NCBI GenBank assembly: GCA_002390025.1
Contig: DGRU01000002.1
Location: forward strand, 1 to 14,245
Origin: Lachnospiraceae bacterium UBA4380
GTDB lineage: Bacteria > Bacillota > Clostridia > Lachnospirales > Lachnospiraceae
Direction of reading: 5' to 3'
DNA length: 14,245 nt
Shown here: piece by piece, positions 6,592 through 12,657 of the stretch
Numbering within the stretch: the first letter of the stretch is position 1
How the letters are laid out: each line of letters starts with the position of its first letter
The notes under the pieces: generated by a model
Told to the model about the DNA's origin: nothing
Database searches by the model: none
Seen by the model: only the letters and a program-made list of their open reading frames with translations
Program-made: the position numbers and the translations under genes

Positions 6592-7002
6592 ATGATTCAT
6601 CCTTCTTATGTGGATCTTATGAAAGTTGTCAATAAAGGAGTTGAAGAGGGAGAGACTCCCGTCATCAACAGCCGCTATTCCATCGTTATGGCGACGGCCA
6701 AGCGCGCACGCCAGATCGTTGACGGCGACGAGCCTCTTGTCAAGGTTTCCAGAGGCGAAAAGCCCCTCTCGACTGCAGTCGATGAGCTCAACCAGGGAGA
6801 GATCCGGATCCTGGCAGAGGACGAGGTCGAGGAAGAGTATCCTGATCCCGCCGCAGAAGCAGTTTCTGCAGATATGACCGCGTCTGATTCCGAGGAGATT
6901 GAAGAGGCTTCTGAAGAGGATGCCGATGTCGACGGCGGAGAAGAGGAAGAAGAGGCCTCTGACGACGGTGAGCTGATCGCAGATGAGGAAGCTGAGGAAT
7001 GA
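6592..7002 (+). CDS. rpoZ: RNA polymerase omega subunit with long acidic tail
   Basis: Omega subunit of RNA polymerase, which helps fold and assemble the beta-prime subunit. From ATG 6592 the protein has 136 residues and begins MIHPSYVDLMKVVN, the usual clostridial omega start. SRYSIVMATAKRARQIVDG (27-45) is the conserved core, followed by KPLSTAVDELNQGEI (57-71). An ATG at 6553 would add 13 residues that do not look conserved. After residue 75 the protein becomes a tail of about 61 residues with 32 Asp/Glu and no Lys or Arg. Typical omega proteins are 70-100 residues, so the tail is long. The TGA overlaps the rimO ATG by 4 bases (ATGA), so the two are probably translationally coupled. The core identification is secure; the role of the tail is unknown. 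Confidence 0.93.
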   Translation: MIHPSYVDLMKVVNKGVEEGETPVINSRYSIVMATAKRARQIVDGDEPLVKVSRGEKPLSTAVDELNQGEIRILAEDEVEEEYPDPAAEAVSADMTASDSEEIEEASEEDADVDGGEEEEEASDDGELIADEEAEE

Positions 7003-8360
7003 AGATCCTGTTTGTATCCCTCGGATGTGACAAAAATCTCGTTGATTCCGAGGAAATGCTGGGAGACCTGACCCAGGCAGGTTATGAGATTACTGATGAT
7101 GAGGAAGCGGCTGAAGCTGCCGTCATCAATACCTGCTGCTTTATCAATGACGCCAAAAAGGAGAGCATTGAGAGCATTCTGGAACTTGCCCGGCGCAGGA
7201 CAGACGGGCAGCTCCGTGCTCTGATCGTGACAGGATGTCTCGCTCAGCGCTACAGTGAAGATATCCTCCGCGAGATTCCGGAGGTCGATGCGGTCATCGG
7301 AACAACTGCCCAGGATACGCTTCTGCAGACCCTGGAGGAAGTTCTGGGACATCAGGAGGCGGGCGGCAGCAGCCGTGAGGAAAAGGACCGGGCGCTGGTA
7401 CGCATAAATGACCTGCGCAGGCTGCCCAGGACAGATGCAAAGCGCGTGCTGACGACTGCAAACGGCTACGGATATCTGCGCATCGCAGAGGGCTGCAGCA
7501 AGCACTGCACCTATTGCGTGATCCCGTCCATCCGCGGCTCCTACAGGAGTATTCCCATGGAGAGCGTCCTTGGGACGGCGGAGCAGCTGGTTGCACAGGG
7601 GGTCCGCGAACTGATACTGGTTGCTCAGGAGACTACTGTCTACGGCACAGACCTCTACGGCAGGAAGATGCTTCCGGAATTACTGCATAAACTGGCTCAG
7701 ATCGAGCAGATCCGCTGGATCCGCCTCCTCTACTGCTACCCGGAGGAGATCACTCCGGAACTGGTGCAGACCATGAAGGAGGAGCCCAAGGTCCTTCATT
7801 ATATTGACATGCCGATCCAGCATGCGTCCGACAATATCCTCAAGAGGATGGGACGGCGCACCGACAGGAAAGAGCTGGAGGAAATCGTCTCACTTCTGCG
7901 AAAAGAGATTCCGGATATCTGTATCCGGACGACGCTGATCACGGGTTTTCCCGGTGAAGTGGAGAAGGATCACAAGACCCTGCTGTCTTTTGTCCGCAGA
8001 ATGAAATTTGAGCGTCTGGGCGTTTTTGCCTATTCCCGTGAAGAGGGGACGCCTGCCGCAAAAATGCCTGCCCAGATCCCGGCACCGGTCAAGAAGAAAC
8101 GCCGCAAAGAGCTGATGCTCCTGCAGCAGGAGATTGCCTTCAAAAAGGCCCGCCGTATGAAGGGCAGGACAGTGGAGGCCATCGTAGAGGGCAGGATCGT
8201 CGGAGAGGACGTCTATACGGCGCGCACCTACATGGATGCACCCGGTGTAGACGGAACACTCTTCATAGAGACCAGGCGGGAGCTGATGTCGGGTGATTTT
8301 GTCAATGTCAGGATCACCGGCTCTGACCAATACGATCTGATCGGCGTTATTGCGGACTGA
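6999..8360 (+). CDS. rimO: Ribosomal protein S12 methylthiotransferase RimO
   Basis: A 453-residue radical-SAM methylthiotransferase that adds a methylthio group to an aspartate of ribosomal protein S12 (Asp88 in E. coli S12 numbering). It has the N-terminal UPF0004 domain with iron-sulfur ligands Cys10 (SLGCDKNLVDSE), Cys46 (INTCCFI) and Cys80 (VTGCLAQRY). The radical-SAM motif CSKHCTYC (166-173, CxxxCxxC) and a C-terminal TRAM domain (about 386-450) follow. The stretch YMDAPGVDG (411-419) and the start KNLVDSE are RimO-like and argue against the tRNA enzyme MiaB. Full length for the family. Its ATG lies inside the rpoZ stop (ATGA overlap). Confidence 0.95.
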   Translation: MKILFVSLGCDKNLVDSEEMLGDLTQAGYEITDDEEAAEAAVINTCCFINDAKKESIESILELARRRTDGQLRALIVTGCLAQRYSEDILREIPEVDAVIGTTAQDTLLQTLEEVLGHQEAGGSSREEKDRALVRINDLRRLPRTDAKRVLTTANGYGYLRIAEGCSKHCTYCVIPSIRGSYRSIPMESVLGTAEQLVAQGVRELILVAQETTVYGTDLYGRKMLPELLHKLAQIEQIRWIRLLYCYPEEITPELVQTMKEEPKVLHYIDMPIQHASDNILKRMGRRTDRKELEEIVSLLRKEIPDICIRTTLITGFPGEVEKDHKTLLSFVRRMKFERLGVFAYSREEGTPAAKMPAQIPAPVKKKRRKELMLLQQEIAFKKARRMKGRTVEAIVEGRIVGEDVYTARTYMDAPGVDGTLFIETRRELMSGDFVNVRITGSDQYDLIGVIAD

Positions 8361-8472
8361 CTTGCCCGGCTCGAAAACGGGATCTGATCCTGCCGCTTAC
8401 GGAAATGCGCCCTGTAGTTCATGTTTTTTAAGCAAAAGGGCCGGAACCCTACCGGACCGAAGGGAGAGTATT

Positions 8473-9015
8473 ATGAATTTACCGAACAAACTGACTGTGC
8501 TTCGAGTAATTTTGGTTCCCTTTTTTGTCGTCTTCCTGCTTCTTTCCAAGACGACGGAAACAATGAAATGGATCGCTCTTGCGCTTTTCATCGTTGCGTC
8601 GCTGACAGACCTGCTGGATGGCCATATTGCCCGCAGCCGCAATCTGGTGACCACCTTCGGAAAGTTTATGGATCCTCTGGCTGACAAGATCCTGACCATT
8701 TCCGGCATGATCTGCCTCATCGAACTGGGCAGGATCCCCTCCTGGATCGTTGTCATCATCGTGGCCAGAGAATTTATCATCAGCGGCTTCAGGCTGATCG
8801 CCACCGAACATGGAATCGTCATTGCAGCAAACTACTGGGGCAAATGGAAGACAACCTTCCAGATGATCATGATCATCCTCATGATCATGAATATCCCTTC
8901 TCTGCAGATGGTGACCACCATTGTGATGTGGGTTGCACTGATCCTGACCATCGTTTCCCTTGTGACCTATATCGCTCAGAATATGGATGTAGTCCGGACC
9001 ATGGAGACAAAATAA
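8473..9015 (+). CDS. pgsA: CDP-diacylglycerol-glycerol-3-phosphate 3-phosphatidyltransferase (PgsA type)
   Basis: A 180-residue integral membrane CDP-alcohol phosphotransferase, most likely the enzyme that makes phosphatidylglycerophosphate from CDP-diacylglycerol and glycerol-3-phosphate, the committed step to phosphatidylglycerol and cardiolipin. It opens MNLPNKLTVLRVILVPFFV as PgsA proteins do. The full catalytic signature is DLLDGHIARSRNLVTTFG then KFMDPLAD: Asp46, Asp49, Gly50, Ala53, Arg54, Gly63, Asp67 and Asp71. Several hydrophobic helices follow to the end. The ATG at 8473 has AGGGAGAG upstream; an earlier in-frame codon at 8350 would add residues unlike the family. The 112-base gap after rimO shows no clear terminator or promoter. 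The TAA shares its last base with the next gene's ATG. Confidence 0.92.
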   Translation: MNLPNKLTVLRVILVPFFVVFLLLSKTTETMKWIALALFIVASLTDLLDGHIARSRNLVTTFGKFMDPLADKILTISGMICLIELGRIPSWIVVIIVAREFIISGFRLIATEHGIVIAANYWGKWKTTFQMIMIILMIMNIPSLQMVTTIVMWVALILTIVSLVTYIAQNMDVVRTMETK

Positions 9016-9884
9016 TGAGACGTGCAATATTGATGTGCGCCGGTGAATATGAACCGATCCCGATTCCGGTCGGGCAGAAACACAAAAGCCTTCGTTCTGC
9101 GGAGGCTTTTGAATATTACGGGGAGGATCCCCTGGTCGTTGCCGTGGACGGCGGACTGCCCAGACTCCTGGCCCAGGGGATCATACCTGATCTTGTTCTG
9201 GGGGATTTTGATTCCCTGGAAGACAAATTCCGGCCTGATCTGGATGAATTCGATGCTGTGCATCCGGGCTGCGTCTTCAGGCTCCCCTGTGAAAAGGACG
9301 ACACGGACACGGTCTACGCGGCGCGGCTCTGCCTGGAGCGGGGCTGTAGAGAGATCCTCTTCTACGGCGCCCTTGGCGGTCGGCTAGATCACACGGTTGC
9401 CAATCTGCAGACTCTTTCATGGCTGAAGGAAGAGGGCGCGGAAGGATACCTGATCGGCAAGACGACACTGGCTGCAGTCATAGGCAGTGAGAAAGTGCTG
9501 CTTCCGGCCGGTTATGAGGGGACTTTCTCCCTCTTTGCCCTGGACAGGGAGGTGACTGGTGTCACTCTTGAGGGGATGAAATATCCTCTCTCGGAGGCTG
9601 CTGTCACCAATACTTTCCCGGTGGGCGTTAGCAATGAAGTGAACGCGGATACAGTGCGCGGTAGGGATTCGGGCCGCGCCTCGGTGACGATCCGGCAGGG
9701 TCTTGCCCTGATGATCCTGGAGAAAAGTGAATCCGAGATCATCAGGCGGGAAAAGAGGAGAGCTGCTCAGAATAGTACCGGTAATAGCAACGGCACGGCT
9801 GAAAACGGAAAGAGCTTCCCTGAACCGGGTACGGCTGCTCCGGGGATGCCGGATCCCTCTGAGTTTGACAGGATCCGTCTGTGA
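9015..9884 (+). CDS. Thiamine pyrophosphokinase (thiamine diphosphokinase)
   Basis: Cytoplasmic enzyme converting thiamine plus ATP to thiamine diphosphate. The 289 residues carry the family motifs in order: VVAVDGG (41-47), PDLVLGDFDSLED (58-70), EKDDTDT (93-99), GALGGRLDHTVANLQ (118-132), and near the C-terminus VGVSNEV (203-209). ATG 9015 overlaps the pgsA stop by one base and has GGAG at 9003-9006. Family members are usually about 210-220 residues. The extra length here is an insertion of about 20 residues after the first strand (about 12-37) and a tail of about 50 residues from Ser240 that is polar and low in complexity (NSTGNSNGTAENG). It is the last gene of the cluster; a terminator follows at 10071-10111. 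The family is sure; the tail looks dispensable. Confidence 0.92.
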   Translation: MRRAILMCAGEYEPIPIPVGQKHKSLRSAEAFEYYGEDPLVVAVDGGLPRLLAQGIIPDLVLGDFDSLEDKFRPDLDEFDAVHPGCVFRLPCEKDDTDTVYAARLCLERGCREILFYGALGGRLDHTVANLQTLSWLKEEGAEGYLIGKTTLAAVIGSEKVLLPAGYEGTFSLFALDREVTGVTLEGMKYPLSEAAVTNTFPVGVSNEVNADTVRGRDSGRASVTIRQGLALMILEKSESEIIRREKRRAAQNSTGNSNGTAENGKSFPEPGTAAPGMPDPSEFDRIRL

Positions 9885-10001
9885 TCCTGTGCTGTCTTTC
9901 TTCCTGTTCCCTTTGTGATCCCCATGCACTTGTGCTTATTCTTCCTCGCGCAATAGCCGTGACTTCAGATTGCGGGATACACGTGCAAAAGAGGAACTCG
10001 T

Positions 10002-10029
10002 TTCATCGCGGGTACAATCACGCGATGAA
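10002..10029. repeat. Perfect inverted repeat downstream of the TPK gene
   Basis: TTCATCGCG (10002-10010) and CGCGATGAA (10021-10029) can form a perfect 9-bp stem with a 10-nt loop. A T6 run comes only at 10044-10049, about 14 bases later, too far for a standard terminator. It lies between convergent genes. The rest of 9885-10070 shows no gene, only a pyrimidine-rich stretch and a 9-bp tandem copy (TTCAGACAT at 10048 and 10057). Confidence 0.55.
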
Positions 10030-10070
10030 GAATATCTGCTTGGTTTTTTCAGACATTTCAGACATCCGTA

Positions 10071-10111
10071 AAAAATCCCTGCGGCACCGGTCCGGTGCAG
10101 CAGGGATTTTT
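10071..10111. terminator. Bidirectional terminator between the TPK gene and glutamine synthetase
   Basis: AAAAATCCCTGC (10071-10082) pairs with GCAGGGATTTTT (10100-10111). After a G-A mismatch, a 6-bp inner stem (10084-10089 with 10093-10098) closes a 3-nt loop. The stem ends in A/T runs on both sides, so the hairpin works in both directions and serves the two convergent genes. Confidence 0.92.
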
Positions 10112-10154
10112 GAATATGATCTGATTGAAAAGGCAGATCCCTCAAAAGAATCGA

Positions 10155-12248
10155 TCAGATCTCGCTGAAGAGGAGATCGGAGTAGACGGGGATCGGCCAT
10201 GCATCGCGGGCGGTGATGGACTCAAGCTCATCGGCAAAGCTGCGGCACTCGTTCATGTCAGGGACGATGACGGTGTGGCAGTAGCGCATGGCTTCTTCCG
10301 GATCCGCGGGAACAATGCGGAGGTCTTTTTCCAGTTTGCCGCAGGCATCGTTCAGGCAGTCGGTCAGCATGCAGTTGTTGAGGGCGTTCATCTCCTCATA
10401 TTTGGCGGGGAAGCCCAGCGCTTTGCGCCTCTCGACGCCCCTGCAGAGGGTGGAGCCGTAACGGGAGACGGCGGGAAGGATCTCTTTGCGCAGCATGTCG
10501 ATCAGGGTCCTGGCCTCCATGGAGATGGTGGCGGTGTAGTTCTCCACGTGGATGTTGTAGCGGGCAAAGACCTCATCGCGCGTGTAGATCGAGTGGCTGG
10601 TAAAGAGCTCGATGTTCTTGTCCGTGATATAGGCCGGCAGAGCATCTACGGTGGAGATATTGTTGCAGAGACCGCGGCGCTTGGCCTCCTCGATCCATGC
10701 CTCGTCATAGCCGTTGCCGTCGAAGATGATGCGCTTGTGGGCGGTCAGCTCCCGGCGGATCAGGGCATTGAGATCGTGGTGGAAGTCATCGGACTTTTCC
10801 AGCTCGTCGGCAAAACGGCCCAGTTCCTCTGCCATCATGGTGTTGAGGACGATGTTGGGGCCGGAGATGGAGAGCGAGGAACCTACCATGCGGAACTCAA
10901 ACTTGTTGCCGGTGAAAGCCATGGGCGAGGTCCGGTTGCGGTCGGTGTTGTCCATGGGGATGGGCGGCATGGTGTCGACGCCGATGGCCAGGTTGCGCTT
11001 GCCGGCATTGGTATAGGCGGTGTCGTCGATGATGGATTCGATGACGGCGCTCAGTTCCTCACCCATGAAAATGGACACAACAGCGGGCGGTGCCTCCTGG
11101 GCACCCAGGCGGTGGTCATTGCCGGGGGTGGCGACCGTGGCGCGGAGCATGTCCTGGTATTCGTCGACGCCCTTGATGAAGGCGGTCAGAAACAGCAGGA
11201 ACTGGGCGTTCTCGCGGGGGGTGGAGCCGGGCTTAAAGAGATTTTCGCCGGTGTCTGTGCCGAGTGACCAGTTGTCATGTTTGCCGGAGCCGTTTACACC
11301 TGCGAAGGGCTTCTCGTGCAGCAGGCAGACCAGACCGTGGCGGTCGGCGACCTTTTTCATGATCTCCATGGTGATCTGGTTCTGGTCGCATGCCATGTTG
11401 GCATCCGTGTAGATCGGGGCCATCTCGTGCTGGGCGGGCGCCACCTCGTTGTGTTTGGTCTTGGAGAGGACACCCAGCTTCCACAGCTCGTTGTCCAGGT
11501 CCTGCATGTAGGCCTGGACGCGGGGGCGGATGGCGCCGTAGTAGTGGTCCTCCAGCTCCTGGCCCCTGGGCGGCTTGGCGCCGATGAGGGTCCGGCCGGT
11601 CATGATCAGGTCTTCACGCTGTTTGTACAATTCTTTGTCGATCAGGAAATATTCCTGCTCGGAGCCCACCTGGGCGATGACGCGCTTGGCAGTGGTGTTT
11701 CCGAACAGGCGCAGGATGCGGACAGCTTCTTTGCTGACCGCGTCCATGGACCGCAGGAGGGGCGTCTTTTTGTCCAGGGCATGTCCCGAATAGGAACAGA
11801 AGATGGTGGGGATGCACAGAGACTTTTCCTTAATAAAAGCAAAGGATGTGGGATCCCATGCTGTGTAGCCGCGGGCCTCAAAGGTAGCCCGGAGACCGCC
11901 GGAAGGGAAAGAGGAGGCATCGGATTCGCCGCGGACCAGCTCCTTGCCGGAAAATTCCATGACGACCCTGCCGCCGCCGGCAGGCTGGATAAAGCTGTCG
12001 TGTTTTTCGGCGGTGACGCCGGTCATAGGCTGGAACCAGTGTGTATAGTGTGTGGCCCCCTTCTCGACCGCCCACTGCTTCATGGCCTCCGCGATTTCGT
12101 TGGCGGTCGAGATGTCGAGGGGGATGGAGTCGGAGACCGATTTCTTCCATGCCTTGTAACATGTAGGGGAGAGCCGGTCCTTCATGGTCTCTTCGTCAAA
12201 GACCATGCTCCCGAACAGGTCGGGAAGACGCCGGGATTCTTTACTCAT
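10155..12248 (-). CDS. glnN: Glutamine synthetase type III (GSIII)
   Basis: Large-subunit glutamine synthetase (glutamate + NH3 + ATP to glutamine), the type III form found in many anaerobes and Bacteroides, which assembles as a dodecamer. From the chosen start it has 697 residues, full length for GSIII and much longer than type I. Visible blocks are FDEETMKDRL (17-26), the GSIII-specific N-terminal region with GATHYTHWFQPMTG (64-77), GSEQEYFLID (195-204), TKHNEVAPAQHEMAPIY (264-280), KPFAGVNGSGKHDNWSL (313-329, ATP and metal site), GNDHRLGAQEAPPA (376-389) and NRTSPMAFTGNKFEFR (438-453). ATG 12248 is preferred to ATG 12254 because GGAGG at 12258-12262 is 9 nt from the first but only 3 nt from the second. 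Long + strand frames opposite this gene are shadows. Confidence 0.96.
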   Translation of the reverse strand: MSKESRRLPDLFGSMVFDEETMKDRLSPTCYKAWKKSVSDSIPLDISTANEIAEAMKQWAVEKGATHYTHWFQPMTGVTAEKHDSFIQPAGGGRVVMEFSGKELVRGESDASSFPSGGLRATFEARGYTAWDPTSFAFIKEKSLCIPTIFCSYSGHALDKKTPLLRSMDAVSKEAVRILRLFGNTTAKRVIAQVGSEQEYFLIDKELYKQREDLIMTGRTLIGAKPPRGQELEDHYYGAIRPRVQAYMQDLDNELWKLGVLSKTKHNEVAPAQHEMAPIYTDANMACDQNQITMEIMKKVADRHGLVCLLHEKPFAGVNGSGKHDNWSLGTDTGENLFKPGSTPRENAQFLLFLTAFIKGVDEYQDMLRATVATPGNDHRLGAQEAPPAVVSIFMGEELSAVIESIIDDTAYTNAGKRNLAIGVDTMPPIPMDNTDRNRTSPMAFTGNKFEFRMVGSSLSISGPNIVLNTMMAEELGRFADELEKSDDFHHDLNALIRRELTAHKRIIFDGNGYDEAWIEEAKRRGLCNNISTVDALPAYITDKNIELFTSHSIYTRDEVFARYNIHVENYTATISMEARTLIDMLRKEILPAVSRYGSTLCRGVERRKALGFPAKYEEMNALNNCMLTDCLNDACGKLEKDLRIVPADPEEAMRYCHTVIVPDMNECRSFADELESITARDAWPIPVYSDLLFSEI

Positions 12249-12257
12249 ATGCATAAA

Positions 12258-12262
12258 CCTCC
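12258..12262 (-). promoter_or_regulatory. Ribosome binding site that sets the glutamine synthetase start
   Basis: GGAGG on the minus strand lies 9 nt from ATG 12248 and 3 nt from ATG 12254, so the inner ATG is the likely start. Confidence 0.7.
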
Positions 12263-12307
12263 GTTGATGTAGATAAAGAGAGTCCTTGTTTTTTTGCAGA
12301 TAGTCGC

Positions 12308-12336
12308 ATTATACTCAAAAGCGGTGTTCAGCGCAA
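12308..12336 (-). promoter_or_regulatory. Promoter of the glutamine synthetase gene
   Basis: On the minus strand a perfect TATAAT (12308-12313) lies 17 nt from TTGCGC (12331-12336). The -10 is strong and the -35 matches in its first three bases. The leader would be about 50 nt. No clear GlnR/TnrA-type palindrome was seen nearby. Confidence 0.65.
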
Positions 12337-12416
12337 CAAATCGTTTTACAACTTGTCAGCCTGTGCCGGAGAGGGAATAGTGCGGATTTTCCAGGAACGG
12401 TAGGATTGATGCGTAC

Positions 12417-12452
12417 ATAACAGAGCCGATAACAGAGCCGATTACAGAGTCG
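12417..12452. repeat. Three 12-bp direct repeats upstream of the gpmI promoter
   Basis: ATAACAGAGCCG occurs twice in tandem (12417-12428, 12429-12440), followed by a third copy, ATTACAGAGTCG (12441-12452), with two changes. The array ends 13 bases before the gpmI -35. The position would suit regulator binding, but it could be simple slippage. Confidence 0.85.
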
Positions 12453-12465
12453 AAAGCTGTTTTTG

Positions 12466-12494
12466 TTGAACTGTGCGTGTTTTCGTAGTAAAAT
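12466..12494 (+). promoter_or_regulatory. Promoter of gpmI
   Basis: TTGAAC (12466-12471) and TAAAAT (12489-12494) are 17 nt apart. Transcription would start near 12501, giving a leader of about 155 nt. Confidence 0.65.
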
Positions 12495-12500
12495 AATTTG

Positions 12501-12657
12501 ACGAAAGATGTATGCAAAGCTGTGCCGGGGGTAAGGCACAGGGCCGGAAAAGCCTGCAGTGTACGATTGGGTCCGGACAGGAAGTTCCCTTTGTATTTTG
12601 TGAGGCCTTACCTGTTTCGGAAACAAAAAGGAACCGTGTAGAAAAGGAGAGATGTGT
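12501..12657 (+). other. Long foldable leader of gpmI
   Basis: This leader holds several complementary segments. CTGTGCC (12520-12526) pairs with GGCACAG (12535-12541). GGTAAGGC (12530-12537) pairs with GCCTTACC (12605-12612), which overlaps and so competes with the first stem. GTTCC (12584-12588) pairs with GGAAC (12630-12634), and a small TGTTT/AAACA hairpin lies at 12613-12625. I recognise no known riboswitch consensus and no U-tract terminator. It may be a regulatory leader or chance pairing. Confidence 0.4.
12645..12649 (+). promoter_or_regulatory. Ribosome binding site that sets the gpmI start
   Basis: AGGAG is 8 nt from ATG 12658 but only 2 nt from ATG 12652, so the inner ATG is the likely start. 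Confidence 0.7.

Noticed and set aside
6675..7505. Serine-rich minus-strand frame opposite rpoZ and rimO
   Set aside because: The serine runs are the reverse of the Glu/Asp codons of the omega tail, so it is a shadow of real genes.
8361..8472. Possible tRNA, riboswitch or promoter in the rimO-pgsA gap
   Set aside because: Only a 4-bp CCGG/CCGG pairing and no cloverleaf, known consensus or -10/-35 pair could be found.
9936..10145. Small minus-strand frame in the TPK/glutamine synthetase spacer
   Set aside because: It spans the bidirectional terminator hairpin and has no motif or ribosome site.
10125..12272. Two long + strand open frames opposite glutamine synthetase
   Set aside because: Both are Gly/Val/Asp-rich shadow translations caused by codon bias of the minus-strand gene. 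The first runs through the glutamine synthetase stop and the second through its promoter-proximal start.
12501..12600. Possible cyclic-di-GMP riboswitch or SRP RNA (segments GCAAAGC and GGTCCGGACAGGAAG)
   Set aside because: The similarity is limited to a few bases. The second helix and the conserved loop sequences of both families are missing.
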